From: Candidatus Kuenenia stuttgartensis
GTDB lineage: Bacteria > Planctomycetota > Planctomycetia > Isosphaerales > Isosphaeraceae
Reading direction: 5' to 3'
Assembly: GCA_945874095.1 (NCBI GenBank)
Contig: CAMCFM010000357.1
Span: 1-5,173 of the forward strand
DNA: 5,173 nucleotides
The translations under genes and the position numbers were made by a program. The notes beneath the pieces are model-generated. The model saw nothing but the letters and a program-made list of their open reading frames with translations, ran no database searches and was not told the origin of the DNA. Of this stretch, positions 1-5,173 are shown piece by piece (position 1 is the stretch's first letter; each line of letters opens with the position of its first letter).

Positions 1-563
1 GGTCCGAAGGTGCCCATGAATTGCTGTTTCTGACCAGACCAGGCTGAAGAATTACGGTCCGCAATGCGTTCCAGAAAGTCGAGCAGATCTGCCGTATCCA
101 CAGCCTTTCCAGCTGTCCTGCCCTCGCTCGGTGGAGCCACGGGCTGAAGTTCTCCGGAAGCGATCCGGGCGTGTAAAGTCATCGCCATACTGCGGATGGA
201 TTCATCCAGATCGGCTGTTTCAGCATATCCCAGAGTGCGTCTCTGAATCTTGATCTCATTCGCTTCACGCACACGCATCAAGCCCACAGTGCTGGTATCG
301 AGCGACTTCAAATAATGCGTTCCAGGCACACCGGCGAGATTTTTTGGAGTATCGGGAGCGGAGAGATCAGCCTCAATGAATGCTCTCTGCCAGCGGCCTT
401 CGAGGTCAAAGTGATAGATCGGTGCATCGTCAAAATAGATCGAACAGGCACCTGGCTTGAATCCAATCAGAACGGTGGAGCCGGCTGGATCGCGAAACCC
501 CTGACGCCTTGGGAACATGGCCCCTTGTTCAATCAGACATGCAGCTTCTGTCAAATGGGCCAT
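1..563 (-). CDS. Hypothetical protein, N-terminal 187 residues; gene continues past the left edge
   Basis: This minus-strand frame is open from ATG at 563-561 to the window edge: 187 codons with no stop. An in-frame TGA lies eight codons upstream of the ATG, with no other ATG between, so the start is well bounded. No clear Shine-Dalgarno sequence precedes it. The protein begins MAHLTEAACL. Visible motifs are YFDDAPIYHFD (43-53), GRWQRAF (56-62), HYLK (83-86) and RRTLGYAE (108-115), then an acidic helix-like stretch around 117-170 ending in a DLLDFLERIADR segment. There is no signal peptide or membrane helix in this part, so it is probably cytoplasmic. The aromatic/acidic YFDD..YHFD..GRWQRAF pattern reminds me of the N-terminal region of certain planctomycete proteins that carry a radical SAM domain further downstream. 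That is recollection only, and no CxxxCxxC motif can be checked because the C-terminus is missing. The gene is divergent from the glycosyltransferase. I am sure it is a gene and unsure of its function. Confidence 0.85.
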   Translation of the reverse strand, partial: MAHLTEAACLIEQGAMFPRRQGFRDPAGSTVLIGFKPGACSIYFDDAPIYHFDLEGRWQRAFIEADLSAPDTPKNLAGVPGTHYLKSLDTSTVGLMRVREANEIKIQRRTLGYAETADLDESIRSMAMTLHARIASGELQPVAPPSEGRTAGKAVDTADLLDFLERIADRNSSAWSGQKQQFMGTFG

Positions 564-755
564 GATCGGTAGTCGCCTGAGATATCATTCTTTTGTCTTG
601 AGCCGAGTCGGATTCGCCAGATTTCGGCCTCAACCAATTCACCGGTTCCTGATACTATACCGAATCATCAGGCCAGCCGTCATTAGCACGATAGCAAAAT
701 CTGATGAAGTTGTCCAAGTATGACAGGCTGGGAAGTGGTGGCAGGGAGGCCGACC
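564..755. promoter_or_regulatory. Divergent intergenic region between the edge gene and the glycosyltransferase gene
   Basis: These 192 bases separate two divergent starts and should carry promoters for both. I see no convincing sigma-70 pair. The best plus-strand candidate is TACTAT at 654-659 with a poor -35-like TCAACC 17 bases upstream. An inverted repeat, CCTGAT (648-653) and ATCAGG (667-672) with a 13-base spacer, overlaps this candidate and could be an operator or a chance match. Short open frames here are not credible genes: they lack ribosome-binding sites and overlap both neighbours. Confidence 0.35.
744..749 (+). promoter_or_regulatory. Shine-Dalgarno sequence that sets the glycosyltransferase start
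   Basis: GGGAGG lies six bases before the ATG at 756, an ideal spacing. The alternative in-frame ATG at 720 has no purine-rich site at a useful distance, so the site favours initiation at 756. Confidence 0.7.
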
Positions 756-2507
756 ATGACGCGATTTCTGATCGACAGGCAATCTCGGTTTCTGACCTGG
801 TGCGGCAATCCATCCAAACCAGCGCGCCTGCCAATCGTCATTTTTATGACACTTCTGGTCACAGGCTTTATTGGAGCCTCCCAGACCGGGCTTTTTGACC
901 GCGACGAACCTCGATATGCTCAGGCCACTCGCGAAATGGTCGCCTCAGGCGATTGGGTTGTTCCGTCATTCAATGGCGAACCAAGGCTTCACAAACCTGT
1001 GCTGATCTATTGGCTGATGGCCGCCAGTTATAGTGTCCTTGGGGATTCGGCTCTGGCCGCACGACTGCCTTCGATCATTGCCGGAGCCTGCGCTGGCACC
1101 TTAATCTTCCTGATGGTCAATCGCTGGTGGGGCCGCCGCTGCGCCCTCTGGGCCAGCCTGATCTGGGCCACAGTGCCACTCACATTGGTGGAAAGCCGCA
1201 TGGCCACCACCGATTCTGTGCTCAATCTGTTCACATTAGCCATGCTCACCTGCATTGCCAGGCTTTATCAATCACCAAGCCGCCTGGTCGCCCGACTCTT
1301 CTGGCTCACAATGGGCCTCTCCATGCTGACCAAAGGCCCAGTGGGGCTTCTGGCCGTGGTATCAGCCATGCTCGGCTGCCAATTCCTTTCAGGCATCAAA
1401 TTGCAATGGAAATGGCTGAGACCAATCGAAGGTCTTGCCATTCTGGCTGCTGTGGTAATGCCCTGGGTGATCACAGCCACAATTCAGACCCATGGAGACT
1501 TCCTCCGATTTGCCGTGGGCCGCGAATTGCTTGGCAGAACCGTTGCACCGGCAGAAGGCCATTCAGGGCTGCCCGGCTATTATCTGGCCATGCTTGCCCC
1601 GCTCTTCTTCCCATGGTGCTGCTTTTTACCGATGGCGGTAAAACGAGCGTGGGCGAAGCGTTCTACGGATCCACGGATGGGATTCCTGCTGGGCTGGGCG
1701 TTTGGGCCACTGGTCGTGCTGGAACTGATGGCCACGAAGCTGGTCCACTATCATTATTCCGGATACGCTGCACTCGCCATTCTGGCAGCCTCTGAAATCA
1801 GCCAGTTGGAGCAGTTAGAACTCCGCCCGAATCTGCTGGCTGGAGGTCGATTCCTGAGAGGCTCTCTGATCACCAGCATTGCCCTGGCGGCCATGATCTT
1901 TCTCGGTCTGGCGTGGGTCAGTACGTGGGCAGTGGCGATTCCAAGTCTGCTGATTGTGGCGGTTTTTATCTGGACATTCCAGCGGATCATACCAGCTCTG
2001 AATCACGGCCAATGGTCGAGCGTTTTGAGAGTCACGACGAGTGGATGGATCATGGTCTGTCTGCTGGTCTTCGCCTGGCTGGTACCTGCCGGAGATAGTC
2101 GAAGGTTGAGTTCCCAGGTTTCAAGCCGGATATTGGACCAATCCCATCGGCTTCAAGTACCGATCGCCCTTGGAGAGTTTCGCGAGCCAAGCCTGATCTT
2201 TGGGATCGACTCAAGCTCAGAGATTCCAATCTCACGAAGCATGACGCAGACCCGCTCCATCGTCACCGAAAGAGGGGCGATTCTAATGGCCCTGAGCGCG
2301 ACGGAATTGGGCAAGGTGCAATCCATGAACGACCTGGAAGTCCAGACACTGGAGAAGGTTGAGGCGCTGGACTGGGACCGTGGACGGCGCCGGTCGCTGA
2401 CCATCTGCCTGCTGACACGACGTCCTGAAGAACGGCTGGCGGAGCTGCCCGGCCGATCAGAATTGGTCCCGAACCGAGCCACGCCTGACCCGGTCAAGCG
2501 ATATTGA
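756..2507 (+). CDS. ArnT/PMT-family polyprenyl-phosphate-dependent membrane glycosyltransferase
   Basis: This is a 583-residue polytopic membrane protein of the dolichyl-phosphate-mannose mannosyltransferase / ArnT family (PMT_2-like, GT-C fold). Such enzymes move a sugar from an undecaprenyl-phosphate carrier to lipid A, a glycan or a protein on the outer face of the inner membrane. Family signatures appear in order: FDRDEPRYAQATREM from residue 47, which holds the acidic D-x-D-E of the first periplasmic loop where the catalytic acid of GT-C enzymes lies; GDWVVP (65-70); HKPVLIYW (79-86); ESRMATTDS (146-154); LTKGPVGLL (191-199); VGREL (254-258); and KLVHYHYSGY (328-337). I count roughly 11-13 hydrophobic segments from about residue 25 to 454. 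They are followed by a soluble tail of about 130 residues, probably periplasmic, as in ArnT. The length fits the family. The start at 756 is preferred over 720 because of GGGAGG at 744-749; starting at 720 would add 12 residues. The gene stands alone between a divergent and a convergent gene. The acceptor and sugar cannot be told from sequence, so I do not call it arnT. Confidence 0.88.
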   Translation: MTRFLIDRQSRFLTWCGNPSKPARLPIVIFMTLLVTGFIGASQTGLFDRDEPRYAQATREMVASGDWVVPSFNGEPRLHKPVLIYWLMAASYSVLGDSALAARLPSIIAGACAGTLIFLMVNRWWGRRCALWASLIWATVPLTLVESRMATTDSVLNLFTLAMLTCIARLYQSPSRLVARLFWLTMGLSMLTKGPVGLLAVVSAMLGCQFLSGIKLQWKWLRPIEGLAILAAVVMPWVITATIQTHGDFLRFAVGRELLGRTVAPAEGHSGLPGYYLAMLAPLFFPWCCFLPMAVKRAWAKRSTDPRMGFLLGWAFGPLVVLELMATKLVHYHYSGYAALAILAASEISQLEQLELRPNLLAGGRFLRGSLITSIALAAMIFLGLAWVSTWAVAIPSLLIVAVFIWTFQRIIPALNHGQWSSVLRVTTSGWIMVCLLVFAWLVPAGDSRRLSSQVSSRILDQSHRLQVPIALGEFREPSLIFGIDSSSEIPISRSMTQTRSIVTERGAILMALSATELGKVQSMNDLEVQTLEKVEALDWDRGRRRSLTICLLTRRPEERLAELPGRSELVPNRATPDPVKRY

Positions 2508-2553
2508 TTTCGGGGATAAATCGAGAATCGCTTCCGGTTTTAAACCCCAATCA

Positions 2554-2605
2554 CGGTCAGAAGTGGATTTCTGATAGGCACGGTCCCCTGACCGGGCGGG
2601 TTTTT
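2554..2605 (+). terminator. Putative terminator hairpin after the glycosyltransferase gene
   Basis: CGGTC (2581-2585), loop CCCT and GACCG (2590-2594) form a five-pair GC-rich stem. It is followed by GGCGGG and a run of five T at 2601-2605. The upstream heptamer CGGTCAG (2554-2560) can also pair with CTGACCG (2588-2594), giving an alternative seven-pair stem with a 27-base loop. The stem is short and the T-run begins six bases after it, so this is a weak Rho-independent terminator candidate for the plus-strand gene. Confidence 0.4.
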
Positions 2606-2681
2606 GCCGTTTCAGTCAATACGCGTGTAACATATTACATCAAATCGACTTGCATCGTTCTGAAAAACAAAGCCAAAGCAC

Positions 2682-2701
2682 GCCATGTCAGGGGACATGG
2701 C
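2682..2701. repeat. Perfect 8-bp hairpin, possible bidirectional terminator or palindromic repeat
   Basis: GCCATGTC (2682-2689), loop AGGG (2690-2693) and GACATGGC (2694-2701) make a perfect eight-pair stem with a tetraloop. Reading on the minus strand, the stem is followed by a T-rich stretch with TTTTT, though 14 or more bases away. On the plus strand the following sequence is only AT-rich. Its centre, GTCAGGGGAC, is the exact reverse complement of the centre of the hairpin at 2581-2594, so the two may be members of one repeat family lying in opposite orientation. Confidence 0.55.
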
Positions 2702-2796
2702 CTACATAAAATGTTGTTTATTATAGGATTATGAATCGCCGTTGGGCTCCGATTCAAATCTCAGACTAAACTCCAGATTTCAGAATGAGAGGGGTA

Positions 2797-2837
2797 TAGC
2801 CCCCGGTTTCGGTGATTAACAAATCCAACCGGGGCTA
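2797..2837. repeat. GC-rich inverted repeat resembling a dispersed planctomycete palindrome
   Basis: TAGCCCCCGGTT (2797-2808) pairs with AACCGGGGCTA (2827-2837): eleven pairs with one bulged C around an 18-base loop. It continues into GCGCC (2838-2842). The half-site AACCGGGGCTAGCGCC looks like the CCGGGGCTAACGCC-type intergenic palindromes that I recall as very common in planctomycete genomes. The stem and bulge are read directly; the repeat-family assignment is memory and has not been checked. No T-run follows on either strand, so it is not a classical intrinsic terminator, although it lies just past the 3' end of the dehydrogenase gene. Confidence 0.5.
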
Positions 2838-2903
2838 GCGCCAAGACCGACTGGAAAACCAGCGGCAAGGCGATCACCCTCAGTCACTTTTACCTACCGA
2901 TTC

Positions 2904-3830
2904 TCACTTCTTGCGTGGGTCGCTCGGCCAATCCACATTCGAGAGTTGGGCCAGCGCTAAAAGCAGTGCATGCGTCCCATTACGTCCCATGCCCTGAGCT
3001 TCCACCGCCCGATAGAGTTGCTCGGCAAGGGCCAATCCCGGCAGGGCCAGTCCCATCCTGCGTGATTCGGAAAGGGCGATGCCCATGTCCTTTAGGAAGT
3101 GCTCCACGAAGAAGCCAGGATCAAAATTCCCGGCGATCATGCGTGGCCCAAGGTTCGACAGACTCCAGCTCCCGGCCGCTCCCGGAGAAACAGACTGAAG
3201 CACCGTCTCCAGATCAAGCCCGGCCTTGTAGGCGTAAAGCAGGGCTTCGCAGACCCCGATCATGTTGGTTGAGATCAGAATCTGGTTGACCGTCTTGGTG
3301 TGCTGGCCTGCCCCTGGGCCACCTTGATGGATGATCGTCTTGCCCATCACGCTGAAGAGCGGCTGGAGGGCATCAACCACAGGCTTATCCCCACCGATCA
3401 TGATCGAAAGGCGAGCCTCTTTCGCACCAATGTCGCCGCCCGATACCGGGGCGTCCACCGACTCCACGCCTTTGGCCTTGGCTGCGTTGTAAATCTCGAC
3501 AGCCAAAGAAGGTTCGCTGGTGGTCATGTCCACAAATACAGAGCCTGATCTGGCCCCTGCCAAGGCTCCATCAGCGCCCAGAAAGACTTCGCGAACGTCT
3601 TTCGGGAAGCCGACGATGGCGAAGATAATGTCCGAGGCTTCAGCCACAGCTCTGGGGCTGTCTGCCCGTCTGGCTCCACGAGCCACGAGGTCGTCGGTTT
3701 TAGAGGCTGATCGGTTGTAAACCGTGGCCTCATAACCGGCAGCCATCAGGTGGCCTACCATCGACCGGCCCATCACCCCTGTCCCAATCCAACCAATTCG
3801 GGTTTTGCCCGGTACGATTTCCAAAGCCAT
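2904..3830 (-). CDS. NAD(P)-dependent beta-hydroxyacid dehydrogenase (3-hydroxyisobutyrate dehydrogenase / tartronate semialdehyde reductase family)
   Basis: This soluble 308-residue enzyme is expected to oxidise or reduce a short beta-hydroxyacid or semialdehyde with NAD(P). The Rossmann dinucleotide motif is GWIGTGVMGRSM (13-24). The second strand ends in YNRS (38-41), and the Arg there suggests, but does not prove, NADP use. DMTTSEPS (101-108) and the substrate-loop motif DAPVSGG (126-132) follow. The catalytic-lysine segment is GAGQHTKTVNQ, with Lys179. The all-helical C-terminal domain contains KDMGIAL from 247. Lys-x-x-Asn-Gln, rather than Lys-x-x-Asn-Asn, is the pattern I associate with tartronate semialdehyde reductase-like members. 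The strings NMIGVCEALLYA and GAAGSWSLSNL match a widespread group usually annotated only as NAD(P)-dependent oxidoreductase. The ATG at 3830 has AGGAG 11 bases upstream and puts the Rossmann motif at the usual distance from the N-terminus. An in-frame ATG at 3893 or TTG at 3920 would add 21 or 30 atypical residues. The gene stands alone, convergent with the glycosyltransferase and divergent from DUF3500. The substrate is not determined. Confidence 0.9.
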   Translation of the reverse strand: MALEIVPGKTRIGWIGTGVMGRSMVGHLMAAGYEATVYNRSASKTDDLVARGARRADSPRAVAEASDIIFAIVGFPKDVREVFLGADGALAGARSGSVFVDMTTSEPSLAVEIYNAAKAKGVESVDAPVSGGDIGAKEARLSIMIGGDKPVVDALQPLFSVMGKTIIHQGGPGAGQHTKTVNQILISTNMIGVCEALLYAYKAGLDLETVLQSVSPGAAGSWSLSNLGPRMIAGNFDPGFFVEHFLKDMGIALSESRRMGLALPGLALAEQLYRAVEAQGMGRNGTHALLLALAQLSNVDWPSDPRKK

Positions 3831-3841
3831 GTGCGTCAATG

Positions 3842-3846
3842 CTCCT
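3842..3846 (-). promoter_or_regulatory. Shine-Dalgarno sequence for the dehydrogenase
   Basis: CTCCT on the plus strand reads AGGAG on the minus strand, 11 bases before the ATG at 3830-3828. The spacing is somewhat long. Even so, it is the best site among the three possible starts and supports the 308-residue form. Confidence 0.5.
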
Positions 3847-4045
3847 GAAAGTTCGCTGTTTTTTGAGCTGGGATGCCGTCGAATCAAGGACATTGAGCAG
3901 GAACCTTCATGCCCGGCCAATTCTGCAACCCAGCGGATGACTCATTTGAAAATACCAGTCTTTCAGAAAAAAAACATCATCCCATCTGGCGTTTCCCGCC
4001 GCTCAGGTTACGATAAGACTCATACACATCCAATCAGACCAAGTG

Positions 4046-4057
4046 ATCAGGCCTGAT
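4046..4057. promoter_or_regulatory. Perfect 12-base palindrome, possible operator
   Basis: ATCAGGCCTGAT is fully self-complementary and lies about 70 bases before the DUF3500 start. That would suit a dimeric regulator. The same half-site sequences, CCTGAT and ATCAGG, appear 13 bases apart and in reversed order upstream of the glycosyltransferase (648-653, 667-672). Symmetry and position are seen; the regulatory role is inference. Confidence 0.3.
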
Positions 4058-4125
4058 GGAATGCCCTCCGAATCCGCGACATCTCCTAAACAAAACCAAT
4101 CTCACGCCTTTGCGAGAATCCGCCC

Positions 4126-5172
4126 ATGAATCCTTCTGCTCCTGCCCAAGAATCGCCTAAGTGGCGTCTACCAATCAGCTTCAGCTTGCTGGCCATCTCT
4201 TCCGTTCTGGTGGCTGGCGTTGTCTGGCTATCGGCTTGGGCTGAAAGCTCGGCAGGACGCATGGCAACCTCGGCGGAACGACTTCTGGCGACTCTGGAAA
4301 CGACCCAGAAAGAGAAAATCTCGTTCAAATTTGACGACGCCGAACGCCTCAACTGGCACTTCATCCCACGTGCGCGTAAAGGCCTGTCCATCAAAGAGAT
4401 GACACCCGCCCAGCGGTCCCTGGCTTTTGGTCTGGTCTCAAGCGGTGTAGGTGCCAGCGGCTTCCAGAAGGTCACCACCATCATGAGCCTGGAACAGATC
4501 CTCCGCGATTCCGAACAAGGCAAGGGCCCGGTTCGCGACCCGGAACTCTATTTCGTCTCAATTTTCGGAACTCCTGCTGCCACAGGCCGTTGGGGGTGGC
4601 GTTTCGAAGGCCACCACCTCTCGATGAACGTCACGGTTGAGGACGGCAAGATCATCTCCGCCACTCCAATTTTCTTCGGAGCCAACCCCGGAGAAGTTCG
4701 TCAGGGGCCACGCCAGGGTCTCCGCGCTTTGGCCGACATCGAAGATTCCGCCCTGCGAGTCTTCCAGGCCTTGAATCCGGAACAAGCCAAGAAGGCTGTC
4801 GTGGCCGAAAAAGCGCCCGCCGATATTCGTGCTGCAAATGCTCCACAAGCTCCAACAGAAGCTGCTGTGGGAATCACTTACGGCGAGCTGAACGACGACC
4901 AGAAGAAGATGATGCAAGGACTGGTCGGATCTTTCGCCCACGATATGCCTGACGAAGTGGCCAAGGCCTGGCACGAAGAAATCATGGCCGCCGGTGTCGA
5001 TAAAGTCCATTTCGCCTGGATGGGCCCTGCGGACCGCACCCAGCCTCACGCCTTCCGCGTACAAGGCCCGACCTTCCTGATCGAATTCAACAACACCCAG
5101 AACAACGCCAACCACGTTCACACAGCTTGGCGGAGTATGTTGGGTGACTTCGGAACCAAGATTGCGAAGTAA
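4126..5172 (+). CDS. DUF3500 domain-containing protein with N-terminal signal or anchor helix
   Basis: This complete 348-residue protein ends in TAA at 5170-5172. A basic residue pair (Lys12, Arg14) and a hydrophobic helix at about 15-38 ending AWAE look like a signal peptide, possibly cleaved after Ala39, or a membrane anchor. The rest is therefore likely outside the cytoplasm. The DUF3500 hallmarks follow in order: WHFIPR (77-82), RKGLSI (84-89), QRSLAFGLV (96-104), SLEQIL (121-126), WGWRFEGHHLSMN (156-168), FFGANP (183-188), PTFLIEFNNTQNNANHVH (315-332) and GDFG (340-343). A variable Ala/Pro-rich linker at about 224-248 separates the two conserved halves. The biochemical function of the family is not known to me. 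The clustered His, Glu, Asn and Gln residues (His163, His164, Glu320, Asn322, Asn323, His330, His332) could form a metal or ligand site, which is inference. There is no strong Shine-Dalgarno sequence before the ATG. No downstream sequence is available to show an operon partner. Confidence 0.92.
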   Translation: MNPSAPAQESPKWRLPISFSLLAISSVLVAGVVWLSAWAESSAGRMATSAERLLATLETTQKEKISFKFDDAERLNWHFIPRARKGLSIKEMTPAQRSLAFGLVSSGVGASGFQKVTTIMSLEQILRDSEQGKGPVRDPELYFVSIFGTPAATGRWGWRFEGHHLSMNVTVEDGKIISATPIFFGANPGEVRQGPRQGLRALADIEDSALRVFQALNPEQAKKAVVAEKAPADIRAANAPQAPTEAAVGITYGELNDDQKKMMQGLVGSFAHDMPDEVAKAWHEEIMAAGVDKVHFAWMGPADRTQPHAFRVQGPTFLIEFNNTQNNANHVHTAWRSMLGDFGTKIAK

Positions 5173-5173
5173 T

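Larger units (their letters stand above)
2508..2903. other. Convergent intergenic region rich in palindromes, no credible gene
   Basis: These 396 bases lie between the 3' ends of the glycosyltransferase (plus) and the dehydrogenase (minus). A 76-codon plus-strand frame from a TTG at 2504 overlaps the glycosyltransferase stop. It has no ribosome-binding site, no recognisable protein features, and runs through two hairpins, so I do not call it. The region holds three strong inverted repeats (2581-2594, 2682-2701, 2797-2837), a partial copy of the first at 2554-2560, and a small hairpin CTGG-AAAA-CCAG at 2851-2862. It probably ends transcription of both genes and may contain dispersed repeat elements. 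Confidence 0.6.
3831..4125. promoter_or_regulatory. Divergent intergenic region between the dehydrogenase and DUF3500 genes
   Basis: These 295 bases should carry promoters for both flanking genes. They contain a run of eight A (3967-3974) and a perfect 12-base palindrome (4046-4057). If the dehydrogenase began at the ATG at 3893, the first part would be coding, but the residues added look unlike the family. I see no convincing -35/-10 pair and no strong ribosome-binding site before the DUF3500 ATG. Confidence 0.4.

Noticed and set aside
315..723. Two short overlapping plus-strand frames near the left end
   Set aside because: They lie antisense to, or just upstream of, the edge gene on the minus strand, with no ribosome-binding site and no protein features.
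1127..1795. A 222-codon plus-strand open frame inside the glycosyltransferase gene
   Set aside because: It overlaps fully with a gene that has clear family motifs, its translation is rich in His, Pro and Arg with no domain pattern, and it is a typical out-of-frame shadow in GC-rich coding DNA.
2504..2734. A 76-codon plus-strand frame overlapping the glycosyltransferase stop by TTGA
   Set aside because: It needs a TTG start, has no ribosome-binding site or domain, and runs through two hairpins that better explain the region as terminator or repeat DNA.
2851..2862. CTGG-AAAA-CCAG as a terminator or small RNA hairpin
   Set aside because: The stem has only four pairs and no T-run on either strand, so it could easily arise by chance.
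2523..2905. GAGAATCG (2523-2530) and CGATTCTC (2898-2905) as possible terminal inverted repeats of a small mobile element filling the gap
   Set aside because: An 8-base inverted match is expected about once by chance in a region of this size, the right copy overlaps the dehydrogenase stop codon, and no target-site duplication is seen.
3831..3920. N-terminal extension of the dehydrogenase to the ATG at 3893 or TTG at 3920
   Set aside because: The added residues are unlike the family, where the Rossmann motif lies close to the N-terminus, and the best ribosome-binding site serves the ATG at 3830.
4558..5121. A 187-codon minus-strand open frame opposite the DUF3500 gene
   Set aside because: It lies antisense to a well-conserved domain and shows no recognisable protein features of its own.

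Overview
The window looks like ordinary chromosomal DNA of a planctomycete (Planctomycetota). The reasons are a moderate-to-high GC content, a DUF3500 protein with an N-terminal membrane segment, single genes on alternating strands rather than long operons, few Shine-Dalgarno sequences, and intergenic GC-rich palindromes of a kind I associate with this phylum. The phylum is inferred and no marker gene is present. I saw no rRNA, tRNA, CRISPR array, transposase or phage gene.

Layout: (1) positions 1-563, minus strand: the N-terminal 187 codons of a protein whose gene runs off the left edge. (2) 564-755: a short divergent intergenic region. (3) 756-2507, plus strand: an ArnT/PMT-type integral-membrane glycosyltransferase, with the start moved to an internal ATG that has a good ribosome-binding site. 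(4) 2508-2903: a 396-base gap between convergent genes, with no credible gene but several GC-rich palindromes. Two of these share a 10-base core, and one resembles a dispersed planctomycete repeat. (5) 2904-3830, minus strand: an NAD(P)-dependent beta-hydroxyacid dehydrogenase (3-hydroxyisobutyrate dehydrogenase / tartronate semialdehyde reductase family). (6) 3831-4125: a divergent intergenic region with a perfect 12-base palindrome. (7) 4126-5172, plus strand: a complete DUF3500 protein with an N-terminal signal or anchor helix, ending one base before the window edge.

The four genes do not form an operon. They are arranged minus, plus, minus, plus, so each probably has its own promoter. Nothing suggests they share a pathway: one is envelope or lipid glycosylation, one a soluble redox enzyme, one an exported or anchored protein of unknown function, and one an unidentified partial protein. 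I do not see a new multigene system. The points most worth a second look are the palindrome cluster at 2554-2837, the unlisted edge gene at 1-563, and the conserved polar and histidine-rich motifs of the DUF3500 protein.
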